Shown one piece after another: positions 22,861-35,295 of a stretch of DNA of 61,358 bases. Source of the DNA: Suillus spraguei (taxonomy: Eukaryota; Basidiomycota; Agaricomycetes; Boletales; Suillaceae); NCBI GenBank assembly GCA_016800925.1, contig JABCPU010000393.1, forward strand, positions 1-61,358, written 5' to 3'. Every line of letters begins with the position of its first letter. Positions within the stretch are counted from its first letter, which is position 1. The notes under the pieces were generated by a model. The model was not told the origin of the DNA. It did not search any database and worked only from the letters and a program-made list of their open reading frames with translations. The translations under genes and the position numbers were made by a program.

Positions 22861-23937
22861 TTAATTTGAGCTGTAGGCTTCTGCGAAAACCTTTTCCAGT
22901 CGAAGTACTGGAGAAAGATTTTGCAGAGGTTGTAACCTGATCTCGTACAATGACGCATGGTGGTTGATACTATGTAGAATGGTACTAATAATCAACCCTA
23001 AGCTCATGTTGTCATGGCATCGGTCGCACACATACAATAGCAGACCTCCGAAGTCGTGAGCGTCATGTCCGCGCTGCACATGTTCAGATACTCGCTTCAG
23101 CGTTGTTCCGTCGGTTCCGACAACTGCTACGATAGGATTTCTGGTCGTAATACACAGGCGATATTTTCTGTACGAAATATAATTAGAACGCTAACATGAA
23201 GATACTTACACTGACCTCAAGCGCATGGTTTTGCACTGGAAATTCAACAGAACCTGAGGAATCTCGACAGAAACCTATCCGGTGTCACGTCTCGCTAAAA
23301 CACTGCCATGTTCAAGGAATGGTGTTAAAGTTAGGACTGAAGCAATGCAATGTGAACATACAGGAAGAGACAGGAAAGTGCAACTTAAAGCGGTCTCCGG
23401 GGTTATGCTAGGTCAGGCGATGATCGATGCTTATTGTAACCAATAAACGCAGGTATCGGATTTTTTTGAAATGTCGTGGAGATTTTGCGGAGGCCGGATA
23501 TTTGAGCATACATTTAGCAAGGATTAAAAGGGGATAACTTTGATGGAACCTGACGAAACGTTCGCGAGATGACGAGAACAGAAATGAGATGTAAACCATT
23601 GTGCCGCATCGGCAGACGTCATAGGATGCCAACGTCAACTGTGCCTTGCCCTCCTGCAGAATGTGCTCGCCGAACATTATGTACGAAATCTGCTTCGATT
23701 GGCAAGCAGCTTCGTTGTCAAGTTCTGCAAGGTCACAAGTTCCCCGTATCGCCACGTTCAGGAATAAGATAGCAGCAAACAAGTAGCAAGCAAAGCAACA
23801 ATGCTTAGCAAAATCGGCAAGCCTACACGCGAGTCGGGGCCATTTTCGATGTAAATGATCCATGGAGTTGCATTTGTCTGGACCAAGTTCCCAGATCAGT
23901 GGCCAAAAATGTCTGTTAAAGTGGGGATGAAAGCCAT
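22861..23937 (-). CDS. Possible small membrane protein gene, hypothetical
   Basis: Low-confidence multi-exon model. A start MAFIPTLTDIFG (23937) is followed, after a break, by ATPWIIYIENGPDSRVGLPI and a hydrophobic segment LLSIVALLATCLLLSY, a likely membrane anchor. A 3' exon reads KYRLCITTRNPIVAVVGTDG then VQRGHDAHDFGGLLLYVCDR, ending at 22861. The 3' exon follows a good GTAAGT...ACAG intron near 23164-23206. The internal exons could not be joined. I recognise no domain. Confidence 0.35.
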
Positions 23938-25008
23938 TAATCAATCAACCACTGACAGTTCGCGAATCGGAAATAGTGCTGATCTACAGAGTAAACAAAA
24001 AAAAACGGCTAGCCGTACCCCTGTCACATTAGATGAGTGCAGAATCCTGAAGTGGCAGATGGTCCTTGTGGTGTTTGAGCGCGTATTTACTATGATCCAA
24101 AAGATCCGGAACCCGGAGCAGTCTTTGAGGGGCTGTGAACATGATCTACAACAATTAACGCGCGCAATACTTCCGAGACACGAGGCAAAGGTACCGACTC
24201 ATCTTGATAAGTCTGAGATCGTATCGTTGGGAATTCTAAAGCGGTGAAAAATGAGCAGTGCTCCTCATGGAGCTTGCACAGACCTCGTAACGTGATTTGC
24301 CACACTCTATACTATACCCCGGCTAACGTAAAAGGAGATAGATTCATGCTCACCAGGTATAGCCTATCGTCAATATAAACATCCGTAGCATCATTGATAC
24401 AGTGATTTATATCCCAAACAATCATACTTGGGAATTTGTGCCGTAACACAGTACATAGTACTACTTAGCACTGTCGAAAGAATTACAAGTCAGTGCTCTC
24501 GGTTTTCGTCTTACACACCTTTATTTTGCTTGAAATCTGACACATAAGTCCTGAGTGTGCGCATGACTGAAATGAACACGGATATAGATGGGTTCGAATG
24601 AGCACACTCACACGAGTCATTCAAACTTATATTATCCATGCACTACAATGCGCTAGATAACTTCATTATGAACAAGCAGACATGTCGCTCTTTGACATCT
24701 ACCTGGATGGCGAGACATTGGCATTACACCAGTGGTTGCATACCATTCATCGTCACCGTGCAGGTCTCGGGATATCGGGTATAGTCATAAATGCAGTAGT
24801 AGACTCTCGTACATTTAGATCATCGTACATTGAAGTTATTGCACATCTGGGACATCAGCACGCTTCACAAGTGTATTCTGCGCATGAGTGCGGATCGTTT
24901 GAAATGGGTTTGACGAGTACTGTGGATTTGAGAGTATCAATGGCTGTCGAAGTTTCTCAAGTTCCCTGAAAGGCAGATTAACCCGAGCAGTAAAGAAATT
25001 GTATGAAC
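23938..25008. other. Mostly featureless intergenic sequence with one small open frame
   Basis: The only sizeable frame is 24682-24969 (+), 95 residues beginning MSLFDIYLDGETLALHQWLH. It has no recognisable domain and no supporting upstream signal, so I do not call it a gene. Otherwise AT-rich sequence without structure that I could see. Confidence 0.35.
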
Positions 25009-25656
25009 TCACAAAGCACGTTTTCGCTGGTTCTTCTTTAGCGGCACTCCCTTACCCTCTCCAATCTGAAGCGTTTTCGGTTTAACTTTGTGAGCACGAG
25101 CATCTGTTGTCTCCTCGGACATCGGACTGTCTTGTTCTGGCGAGTCATCCACATCAATGGCGGAGAGAACAGCGCCAATGGCGTCAAGTCCGCCACCGAT
25201 TTGTTCACGTTGCCGTCTATTGAATCGGCGTCTCTGCACTTTCGAGTACGGGGATATTTTAGATTTAAGCTCTAAGACACAATATAAGAAGAGGGGTGAT
25301 AATTAGAAATATAGAGCATACTTTCAATGAAAGCTTCGTGCTTGAGCTGCTGCTTCTCTTTCTTTTTTATTGAATGACGAGGCTCAGTAGCTGCTTTGGA
25401 CATTTCTTGTAATATTGCTTCCCCCTAGCAAATATCGAGATTAAGCATAAGAGTAAATCTAAAACTTTGTCATAAGACGCACTGAAGCCTCTGCCGCGGC
25501 ACCTACTTCGACCGCTTCAACTGCATTCTCTTGCACCGCAAATTGTCGCCGGGCGAGCTTAGCAGAGGGTTCATGGGCTGAATTACGTTTTCTTTGCTCT
25601 CTAGGCTATAATAAATATCAGTGAGATGTGTAGCAATGAGGCTCATTACTCACCAT
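25009..25656 (-). CDS. SLX9: Ribosome biogenesis factor SLX9
   Basis: Nucleolar protein needed for 18S rRNA maturation and small-subunit export. The spliced product carries the family core: a basic helix KKKEKQQLKHEAFIEKLKSK, then SPYSKVQRRRFNRRQREQIG and GGLDAIGAVLSAI. A basic tail GVPLKKNQRKRAL looks like a nucleolar targeting signal. Four exons; the first contributes only the ATG (25654-25656) because GTGAGT follows directly. About 160 residues, the usual size. The family assignment rests on the SKxxRRxxRxxREQIxxGL pattern seen in fungal SLX9 proteins. Confidence 0.8.
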
Positions 25657-26072
25657 CTTGATAGATTCGATAAACGATAAACGATTTTAATTGGCTGACT
25701 ACGTTGCTGCAGTACATGACGTAAGATGCCAAAAGCTTCTGATCTTAATAAGTGTAAACAGTGGATACCGTCAGTGCAGCGTATTACTATTAGCCTACCC
25801 CTACAATTCTGTCATCCCTTCATGGTCGCACCAAACCATCCTTAACCAGCTCTCGAGTGACTTGTGCATAAGCGATGAATCCACTTCATAGTTTCAATGT
25901 TTAGCGGTCTTTGTATCGCTTTACCCTGAGTCTCGAAAAACCAAAAAATATATATTTAGTGCTTCAAATTTGAATCTAATCTAAGCAGTCGATAGAAAAT
26001 GATGAACAGCATCGTACGAGATGTGGCTTCAAGAAAAATACAACTGTATTGAAACACGAACTTTGCATGAGC
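25657..26072. other. Intergenic
   Basis: 416 bp between two minus-strand genes: the SLX9 promoter side and the 3' end of the carrier gene. No other feature seen. Confidence 0.4.
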
Positions 26073-27660
26073 TCATTCAAGAGAATCTTCGTGCTCAAGC
26101 CGAATCCGGGACTGCTGCGCGCGAGTATCGTTCACGGAATCCCCAGAAAGGAGGTCACTACCCTCGTTTGGCTTTGCGTTCTCGACGCCGACTGCACCAA
26201 AGGCTATAACAACCAGGAGGGCGCCTGCCAGTACTTGCACTGTGGCAGGCTTCCCAAGGAAGGAGTCCCCGATGACCGCGACCGGAATGGTGAGACCAAG
26301 ACCGATTGTCACCACCAGAGGTGTGGTCTTCAGCATCGCAACAACGTATAGGTAGTCGCTCGATAAAGTGATAACCATCTAAAGCACATAAACTTTCAAT
26401 ATTGAGACAGACGACGGAAACTCACATTCAACAAAATAATAACGACAGCATTATGAGTATGGGGTATTTCAAACCGCTCTATCCCAACAAGATGCAGGAT
26501 GACACCCACAGGCCAGGATAGGACTATGTTGAAAAATCCCACAAACCCAAAGAACAGTTGCATGTCAATTCTCGACTCTTCCCTAATCTGAACCTTGAGG
26601 AAGACGACATAAAGGGCATAAAACACAGCCGACATCAAAGCCAAGAAGTCTCCCAAAACTGGCAATGAGGTAGCAGCCTTGTAAATTACTGATGACCCCA
26701 GTGTATCTGGCTGGTCATTGGAAGACCCGTCAGAAATAGCAACAAGGATCACACCAGCAAAGCTTGTTACAAACCAGTGAGCCAAAACATCCAGGAAGAT
26801 GAAATAACTACATACGCAGTAAGTACGGCTCCTATTTTTACCAATGTTAGGGCTTCCACACGGAATATACGTCCAACGGCAAGGGTGAACATCCCTTCCA
26901 GGGACGACATATTAGTACAGTTGATGAGAGACCGTAGTACAAACACACTCACCACTCATGCCAGACAAAATTGTCGCACTTGCAACACTGGTGTATGCCA
27001 GAGCAGCGTTCAAAGTCCAGTTCGCAATAAACCACAGAAAGCAGAATTCGAGTGCCAGCCTTGCGGTCTCCTTCACAGTTAGTGGACTATCGACCTGATC
27101 AATTGAAGCCATTAGCTCCACCTAGAGATAGTCAGAAAGGCCATGTGCAGGGGTGATAGATATTGAATGTAATCACTGCAGGCTCTGCATCAATGCCAAG
27201 CTCTTGCTCAAGCGGCTGATAGGCTATGGCTGAACTGAAGTCGGTGGAGATTAGTAATTAGAGTATGAAATATTGTTCAAAGTTACCTTGCAGCCTTGGG
27301 CAGACCCCGCCGATCATCCCATAGTCTTCGTGTGATATATGGCAGCAAGTAAAACACAAATGACGCGGTGTTGGTGTATGTTATTCTGCATCATGGTAAA
27401 TATGAATCCAACTACAGGGATAGGAATCCCAATTACAGGAATGGCTTCTGATACCCATCGTCGTACATGTCCTGTAGGAAAATAATGGATATCACCGCTT
27501 AGCAATGTGCTCGTATGCTTACTTGCGTCAAGAAACTGGACCCAGTCCATAATAGGACAACCACAAAGAGGAGACCGAGGCCGACGATGTAATTCTTGGT
27601 GTTCGTGTTTCTAGGGGTGCCTTCCGAGGGCTCGCCACCGGTGTCGGACACGGTGGTCAT
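26073..27660 (-). CDS. SLC35F5-like drug/metabolite transporter (DMT) carrier
   Basis: Ten-TM EamA/DMT-fold carrier of the SLC35F5/yeast YML018C type, probably in the vacuolar or another endomembrane. Segments in order: start MTTVSDTGGEPSEGTPRNTN with NYIVGLGLLFVVVLLWTGSS (TM1); ALEFCFLWFIANWTLNAALA with YTSVASATILSGMSG; LFALMSAVFYALYVVFLKVQ-type segment (read as DFLALMSAVFYALYVVFLKV); RIDMQLFFGFVGFFNIVLSW; SDYLYVVAMLKTTPLVVTIG; PATVQVLAGALLVVIAFGAV. The family signatures ANWT, YTSVASATILS and SDYLYVVAMLKTTPLVVT are intact. At least six introns. Substrate unknown. Confidence 0.87.
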
Positions 27661-28042
27661 CTAAACCGAAAGATGATAAGAGTAGCACTGGATGAGCATA
27701 CGTACTGCTAGAAGGGCGGGTACACATTTATTACCGTGTGAACATTGGGATGAGAGAAATTGTTTGTCAATACCAGTGGCATTCAGCCCTCTGCAATCGA
27801 CCAATTCAGTGCTCCGGTCTTAAATGCCGCTCCAGAACCAAGTAAATACATTCTGATAGTGCACGTGGATGAGGAAAGGTATGTAGATGATAATACATCA
27901 CATAGAAACGCCTAGTAATTGATAATGAAGGAATATATAAGTTTATAATGTGATAGCATAAAATGGAACATGAAAATAATGGATCCGACGTGGTAGGATC
28001 CAAGATAGTCTGGATAGAAGGGTATACAAGCTACGTGATACA
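27661..28042. other. Intergenic
   Basis: Promoter side of the carrier and 3' flank of the next gene. AT-rich; nothing else seen. Confidence 0.4.
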
Positions 28043-29376
28043 CTAAAACGGCTTTGTACGGCGAAAACCAGCATACGACTTGACCTTCTCAAAGATCCTG
28101 AAGAGGCTAATGACAATATTGATGCAGTATGTGACAAGGCCAACCCCAACCAGGCAAATCAATGCAAGTTGATAATCGCACAGTGTATCTCCCACTCCGC
28201 CCTCATTTGGTCCAAGGTTCGGAATTGTTAGCTGTGGCCGACTGAGTTCGTTGTACCAAGCAATGCTTCCTGCCGACGCACAGGGGATGAGAGAGGTGAA
28301 GAAATTGTCGAAACAAAGGGAAAACGCCGCAGACCATGCACAGATAAAACAAACTTCGAGGAGGGTGTGTGCAAGTTTGCCAGATGTTCCCCATAATCCC
28401 ATAGGACGACCAAAATATTCGAGCTATAATGGGATGAGATAGTGGCCAAAAACTCAAGCTAGAGAGACTTGCATATATCGCCACCATAACATGGACCAAA
28501 GTCAGGGGTGCAAATATTATCACCAAAGTTCTGGCAAACACGTGTTGTCATCAAGTTATCACTTATCAAGCCACGAAGTGACGTACGGAGAACTTCCTAC
28601 GATTCCCATGATATGATCATTCAATTCGATGATACGTATCCTGATGGCCACCGCCAGGGCTGCAGTTGTAAATGTTATATTGATGAATCTAAAGAGCTAG
28701 ATTGCAGATTTATACATACAACAGAGTGTATAGGCAGCACTGCACTCACCAATGGCACGTATATGTTCGTAAGAATGAAGGTCCTAAAGCGCTTCTTCCT
28801 AGATCTACCAGAGTTGTCTCCTGACTCATTATCTGAGTGATCTCCAGTCGTCCCGTGGAAATAATTATTCGTAGGAAAATCGCGTGTTGGTTCCCATGGC
28901 GTGTCCCAACCAGGCGTTTTATTGCAAGATAAAGTGAAAGGCGCAGAGGATTCGGCATGAACATGCGCAGCTCCTTTCTCCACCGGAGAAGCTGTCTGGG
29001 AGTGGGGCTCATTGTACGACTGGGGATTGACATATGGTGATAAGGGTGGTCGATTTTGGTAGGCAGCGCTTAATTTGCCAGGCGCTTGACCCGATGACTC
29101 TCCCTGAGGTTCTCGAACACGTGCAAACGTGCCCCAAGGTGATTGATGCTCGGACCAAGTTCCGTTTAATCCTCCAAATGACGAATGAGATGCGGCGGGG
29201 TCGGACGGTCTCTGATCATACAAATGGTCATCATCTGTGGGAGAAGGAGGTTCGTCCTGCGCCCAAGCTATGGCAGATGAAAGGACAAAGTAAGCGACAC
29301 CGGTCGATTAGCATTCAAAGGTTCATACGGGGTGCAGTAACAACGGTTCTCGTCGCTGATGGTACGACGAGTGCAT
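28043..29376 (-). CDS. Conserved fungal multi-pass membrane protein, function unknown
   Basis: Model starts MHSSYHQRREPLLLHP (29376), spliced to DEPPSPTDDDHLYDQRPSD. A disordered, Pro/Ser-rich N-terminal half (WDTPWEPTRDFP) ends in a basic patch SRKKRFRTFILTNIYVPL leading into the first membrane span. Later spans include LVIIFAPLTLVHVMVAIY and, after the conserved EYFGRPMGLWGTSGKLAHTL, LEVCFICAWSAAFSLCFDNF. The last is CLVGVGLVTYCINIVISLFR. The YFGRPxGLWGTS motif recurs in mushroom proteins of unknown role; four spans are likely. At least five introns. Confidence 0.75.
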
Positions 29377-29720
29377 GACTCCGGGCTGATGCTGCAAGAC
29401 TGCTGTGTGACGGAATCGATAGAGGTTTTCGAGTATTTAGACTGGCAGCTGACAGCTGAGACATGGACTTTAAAGGAATTAAAAGAAAAAGAGAGAAAAA
29501 TTAAGTCTGTGAGCCAGCTAGTAGTGCAGATTGAACGCTGATTGAGATCAGTCATCAAACAGTGGCGTTCAGGTCATCCACTCGCACGGATTCACATAAG
29601 TGAGTCTTCGCTCCCATAGGTATCAGCTGCGAAGACTGAGTGCCGATACTGCCGAGATGCCGGCTATTGTTACACTGAGTCTGTGGGGTCATTGACTCAA
29701 TTATCGGGTAAGATTAACAC
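29377..29720. promoter_or_regulatory. Divergent promoter region
   Basis: 344 bp between the starts of the membrane protein gene (-) and the FAM192A-like gene (+). No clear core motif. Confidence 0.35.
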
Positions 29721-30606
29721 ATGGAGGACGGTTTGCCCTCAGTGTCAGTTGGCGGTGTCGGTTCGAGATTCATCTCTCAAAACGACCTAGAAGAAGCGAA
29801 AGCACGCAGAGAAGATCAGTGGAAAGCAGCATATGCTAGGTACGCAGCAAATACAGCTTGAGAAATGAAGCTGAACTATACTAGGCTCGGACAGGTGCCT
29901 CCGCCGCAGCCTGTAGAAGATTCTTTCGATGGTAGGAGTCTTGCAGAGGTGAGTTGCACGGCTTTTACCTTGAGTGTCCACTTGAAATCGACTCAACGCC
30001 GATAGAAATTAGCCGCAAACAGGGTGCGTTACCTCAGTTGTTTTTCATTATGTGAATTAATAGGCGTACTAGGCCGCAAAACAGGAAGAATGGGAGGAGA
30101 AGACGAAGTTAGGCAAGTCAGAATGATATCTTTTCATGGTGATCTTGACTTGCCCACTAGCAAATCAATTTCGAGCACTAGAAGAGGACGAAATCATGTT
30201 TCTAGATTCTATCAGAGAAAAGCAGGCGGAAGAAGAACGCCTTCGGAAAGCACAGGACGGCGAGGAGCTTTCAGATTTCAGAAAGTATGCTTCTGCTTAT
30301 TATCCCTCCGTCGTTGACATTGAGAATTTGCGAAGAGCTGTTGCAGCCCGAGAAAATGACCTCAACAAGCCTACGCAACCTATGGCACAACCACGAAAAC
30401 AGAGTGATGATACTCCGGAGAAGCCTAAAGCTCTCGTGGTGGTGCCCAAGAAAGATGTCAAGAAATCATTGAAGGGTGTTGTAGTGAAGAAGAGACCAAA
30501 GTCTAACGCTCCAACACCCAGCGAATCGAAGGCGAATGACTCTATTAAGAACATCAATGAGGATGTACCACCAGCCACAAAACGTCGCAAGATATCCGGA
30601 TCATGA
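29721..30606 (+). CDS. FAM192A/NIP30 (PIP30)-family nuclear protein
   Basis: Starts MEDGLPSVSVGGVGSRFISQ, then the family hallmark: N-terminal RF(I/V)S followed by LEEAKARREDQWKAAYAR. Next come a PxxPVEDSFDGRSLAEKL segment, a charged helix AKQEEWEEK and FRALEEDEIMFLDSIREKQA. The C terminus is lysine-rich with a nuclear-localisation-like ATKRRKISGS. In animals the family binds the proteasome activator PA28gamma; yeast Fyv6 is a splicing-related relative. The role here is inferred from homology only. Three or four exons; about 220 residues. Confidence 0.85.
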
Positions 30607-30779
30607 CATCTATGATAATTCCATCTTTCGACTTTCCTGTAGTCGTCCTTGCGAATTTGTTCACTGTAGTATCATCATAATTTGAGAACCCCAGTCTTGA
30701 CATCCCATTAATGTCCGTTAAATACAACGCCAGAAGCACGCGTAATACATGCTTATCTGTCTTCTCCGAGGGCCGGCTT

Positions 30780-32414
30780 TCATCCTCCCCGAGCTGTCGG
30801 TGTCGGTGTCCACCGCACACGGTTCAGATCCCTTTCCCCGGTCTGTCCCTTTCCCCAGCTAGACATTCGACCCATCGCTTCCGCCCTTCTCGCTGCTGCA
30901 GTACCCATTGTAGTTCTATCTAACAATCTCTTGGCTGCAGGTGTTAGATTCCCAGGTGCGTCAGCTCTCCGCGGAGTCCAACTTGGAGGACCCATAGAAC
31001 CTGATTTTGAGGAGCCTACTCGGGCTGGTGTGCGTCCAATAATTGGGGTCGGCCCCCCAAGGAGGACAGCTTTCGCGCGAAGGCTTTTTGAAGCATGTGC
31101 AGATAATCTGTGAGATAATGCTTCGCGGCTCGACGGTGCAGCAATACGGAAAGGCGTGCCAGGCAGTAGTGAGGTTTCTGCTGGATCATCGGACTTTGAC
31201 AATATCCGTGGAGTTGCGTTTAGGGTCCCCCATGTCATAAGCTGATTAACAGCAGAAAGGCCCAGTTCGGCAGCAGTAGGTGAAGGTAGGCTGGGTACAA
31301 GCGAAAATTCATTGGTGGGGGACCGCGGTCGATCTAGCGGGGGTGGTTAAGAGGAAAATTAATTGGTCGACGCGAAGCAAAACTTACATGGCGTGCCAGT
31401 AATGGCAGCATCAATTCGACTGCGAGTGGGACTTGGTGGGGCAGATGCAGCCCGTGATTGAGAATCTCCTTCATCTTGTTCCGGTAAACGTGTATTCACA
31501 TGCGTTATGATACCAAGATCATCGCTTGCTTTAGCTTTTGAGGTACGATGGTACGGAGACATGTCGGCATCTGGAGAGAACATGAGAGAATTGCGGGCCT
31601 GTAATTCAATACCTCTCAGCCATGGGATAAATATCGTCTGAGCCAAACGTACCTTGAAATTCCAGCCATCAACACCAGCCGGACGAGTATCTTTCCTTGG
31701 CGCCATAACGTCCATAGGCTCATCTTCACTGAAGATAGCTACCTCCATTCCCTTGTTGTCATCCTTCGCATCTTTACTTTCACCTTCCGATTCCTTCAAC
31801 AACTCTCCACTTTGCGTGATGAGTCCCGCAACAGTAGGGGCCTCAATCAAAAACTTCTCTCTCACACCTGGTGCTTGGGTAGGCTCAATCATCATCCTCT
31901 CCCTCGCCTCAATCATCCTATCCCTCTGATCTTCGACTCTCTTCTGTGCCTCCCATGCCCAGCCCCACCTCTCCTTCCTCTTCCGATTCTCCTCATCCAT
32001 AATCTGCGTAAAACTAGCATTGTCTTCGGAGGTATACCGCGCCTGAAAGTTGTCCAGACTCATGTCGGTATTATACCGCGAGCGTTTTGTCACTGGCTCC
32101 CCTCTTGGCGTGCGTAGCGGTGTTTCTGATGGACCAGCACCGTAGGGCGTTGCGGATGGCGTCTGCCATGGTCTTCCGCGGTAGGTGGCCGGGGTACTGT
32201 TGACTTCTTGTAATCTACGCACAGATGCGTTGATTAAGTGGGGGTCACTCGATGATACAGCATCAAGGTATTCGTTGGTCGCATCGAGATGCACGAGAGA
32301 AGGGAAGAAGTCTCTCGCTATGATGTGAGACAAGGCTGCGGTGTACTCATCTTCTTCGAGCACTTGTTGAGAATTTAGTGAGCGAGACAATTCAGATGAA
32401 CTAGGGGTAGACAT
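30780..32414 (-). CDS. ESS2: Splicing-associated nuclear protein ESS2 (DGCR14/Es2 family)
   Basis: Spliceosome C-complex-associated factor. The N terminus has the signature LEEDEYTAALSHIIARDFFP then LVHLDATNEYLDAV. The middle has TPLRTPRGEP, DMSLDNFQARYTSEDNASFT and a helix KRKERWGWAWEAQKRVEDQR. The second exon holds the conserved NQLMTWGTLNATPRIL and a C-terminal PFRIAAPSSREALSHRLSAH segment. One intron (about 31347-31387, GTAAGT...CTAG) is inferred; without it the frame closes early. About 500 residues. It converges on the FAM192A-like gene, also RNA-processing related, with a 173-bp gap. Confidence 0.88.
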
Positions 32415-32888
32415 TGTGCAGGGGAGGAGTTTCGGTACTGGTATTTATGTACTTAAAGTTAGTTCAAATGGATTGCAGTAATAGACGTTCTGAGCTTAGA
32501 GGCATTGTCATTGTGGTTACGTAAATGATCATTAAGAATAATTCACACAATTCCGTAGTGGAAAAATAAAATGACAAGATGGAAAGAAAGAAAAAGATGA
32601 GCACAGATTGGAAACAAGTAATGTATCATGGTACCAGCGGAAGTGAGGACAGAAGCACGAAGCGTCGCCGGAGAATGGGTATTCGTTCTGATTGTGTTGT
32701 GTCATTAATGTCATAGGAGGCATGGATCGGCAGGTACACCCTGCAGAATAGTTCGCGAAAACGAGTGAGCATGAAGTAGTGGTCCTCGAGACCTAAAATG
32801 CGTGTAATCTAAATGATCGTCAGGGTGCGCCGCTCCAAAGTCAGCATAGCATGTCACAAATGGAAAATGAGATATCCAGAAAGAAAAA
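32415..32888. other. Intergenic
   Basis: Between the ESS2 start and the NudE stop, both genes on the minus strand. No other feature seen. Confidence 0.35.
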
Positions 32889-35038
32889 TCAAGAAACTCC
32901 CCCACGTCCGAAGTTGAGCACGTTGCTCCCGGACCTGCCCCGAGGTTTCTTGTCAGGTTCTAGTAAACCGCCATTGTCCTGACCAGGAAGCTCTGATCCG
33001 CCGCTCTTCCACGCACTGGTGATACCCGCAGGTCGACCAATCCTACTCTGTGATAATATGGAGGCACTGCTGGCAGAGGATGGAATTCTAGAGGATGCCC
33101 GAACTGTCACATTGGGGTGTGATAGCGATTTCAAGTCGTTCGGTACTTTCCCATTGTATGAGAACGGCCGTTCACGAGGACGTAACTCTGAATCCGATGA
33201 AGGGGTAGGTGACCCAGCATTGCTGGAACCTATAGAGGAACGTTTTGGTGGACCACCATACGGACCAGTCCCTGGCGCAGTGGACTTCTTGTAACCAGTG
33301 ACTCCTGGACGGGAGATCGGAACGGGAAGGAAAGTAGGCGTTGCGGGGCGGGATGAAGGAGTAGGAATAGAACTCATTGTTGCGGTAGTGCTGAGGCTTG
33401 CTCCGGAGAGACGTGATTGAGGTCGACGATTATAAGACATTGTGCTTTGGCTAAATTGACTGGGTTTGGAGAAAATAGGAGATGATGCCGACGAAGGAAC
33501 TCCAGAGCGAAAGGCGCTGGGGGGTGAGGGACTGGATGAGCGTCTATGTTCCTTTTCAGCGTCCTTATTTGGAGAGGGAGTAGTATCGTCCATAATGAGA
33601 ACCCATCCTGAATTATCAGGGTTGGGAGTGGTCGCACCGCTCGCCAAGGCAGTATCTACGCCAAGCCGCTGTGGAGTTGGTTTGCCAAGTTTGCTGTCCG
33701 GTATCACAGAGCGTGTAAAGGTGCTCTTGGATGACAATGTAGAGGATATAGTAGATGTGGACGCCGTCGTGGATACTGTCGCTCCCTGCCGCCCAGCATT
33801 ACTGCCCATCCGTAAGCGAGGAACACGTGTATGAATCTTCTGTTCTAGATTCCTGACACGAGCACGCATTTCGGAAACCATTTGAACACCCTTACTTCTG
33901 GATGCCATCATAGGTACGGCGGTGATGTTGGATACACTAGAACTGGCAGTAACAGCGGCAGGTCGTGGGACAAGAACAGGAGTCCGAGGAGAGTTGCGTG
34001 ACGCAGCAAGGGTTGGAAGGGTGCTCGAACGGGTCATTGATGAAGGTGAGGAAGTATTCGTGTTATGTTTGTTCAGTTGGAAACCTGCACGTTGGAGAAG
34101 GACGGACTGTCCATAGTTTGAATTGGCAGCGGTAGAAGAAGGGCGAGTGGGGGTAGGAATGGAGGATTTTTCGTTGGAAGAGAGATCAGATAGTTCAAGA
34201 TCTGGCGGCGGGGGCGTACTGAGCAGGTTGTCATCTGACGAAGCCGCCGAAGGAGGAGGGAACAATGATGAAGCGGTGGTAGAACGAGAAGTTTCTGTCA
34301 CCATACTCGGTGCTCTAGAGCGAGCAGCTGTTAGCTGATCTTTGAGGATAGAAATTTCTACAGATGAATCTAGCAGAAAAGTGAGGCTCTATCTCCATGC
34401 AGTCCAAAATGACGCACCTCGAAGCTCATCCTTGACACGTTGTAGTTCTTCTTCCACATTAGCCTTGTCAAGGAGTTCGTGCTCGAGTAATATCTTTTCT
34501 TCCAGTGCCTTGGAATACCTTGCCTCTATATCAGCCAGACTTGACGCGACCACACGTTCATTTCTCTCAAGGTCATCATTGCCCAACTCCAGGTCACGCA
34601 ATCTGACCTTCAGCTTCTGAGACTCCTGTCTGAGTGTATCTAGCTCTCGTTGCAGGGAGGTCGTGGTTGTATTGTGCGTGGTCTGCAGCGATATAAATTT
34701 GGACTTTGTGAAGGGTTGATAATTAGCGGACTGGTCTCGGAAGACGCGTGGAGAAATACCTTCCATTCGTCTCGGTCTAGTTCAGTCTTTGCGACCTTGA
34801 CTTTGAGATCCTGTTGTGCCTTCTCTGTACGGTCTATTTCCTTGATTAACTCTTCCTCAAGCTCTTTACTAGAAGTGTGAAATTCATCAAGTTCAGCACG
34901 AGTTTCTGCCAGCATATCGGCGACCTCATTGTACTTCGCTTTCCAGTCCGTGGAGGAGTAACTGTTTGGAGAATATGGTTAAGAAACTAGATTGAGGGTG
35001 GCAAGAAGGCATGAGTACTTGTCTTCTAAGGAGGCCAT
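32889..35038 (-). CDS. nudE: Dynein regulator NudE (NDE1/NDEL1 homologue)
   Basis: Cytoplasmic coiled-coil scaffold linking LIS1 to dynein in nuclear migration. Starts MASLEDNYSSTDWKAKYNEV, then the LIS1-binding coiled coil: DMLAETRAELDEFHTSSKEL, TEKAQQDLKVKVAKTELDRD, LRDLELGNDDLERNERVVAS and LADIEARYSKALEEKILLEH. The DWKxKYxE start and the NDDLERxER patch are typical of the family. The long C-terminal half is Ser/Thr/Pro-rich and disordered. About five exons; the first ends seven codons after the ATG. About 640 residues, longer than animal NudE because of the tail. Confidence 0.92.
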
Positions 35039-35295
35039 TATTGGGTCTTTGCGTAGGGCATCTGTAGGAGACAGAACGGCCGTCATGGACCCTGAAGAGA
35101 AATAAAGTACAACCTAAAAACACAACCAGGAAATATCAAAAGGGAAAGCAAAATAGGTGGAAACAGGAGAAATCCTTGTAATTTGGTTCTTGACTTGTGT
35201 CTTCTAACATTAATGGTTGACGTCCACAGCTATGCCACACTTTGATTACATAATTCAATGATGAACATAGATATTGTGACTCGTCCGATTAATTA

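Noticed and set aside
24590..24615. Possible tRNA T-arm word GGTTCGAA
   Set aside because: No acceptor stem or anticodon arm could be found around it; no tRNA or rRNA gene was recognised anywhere in the window.
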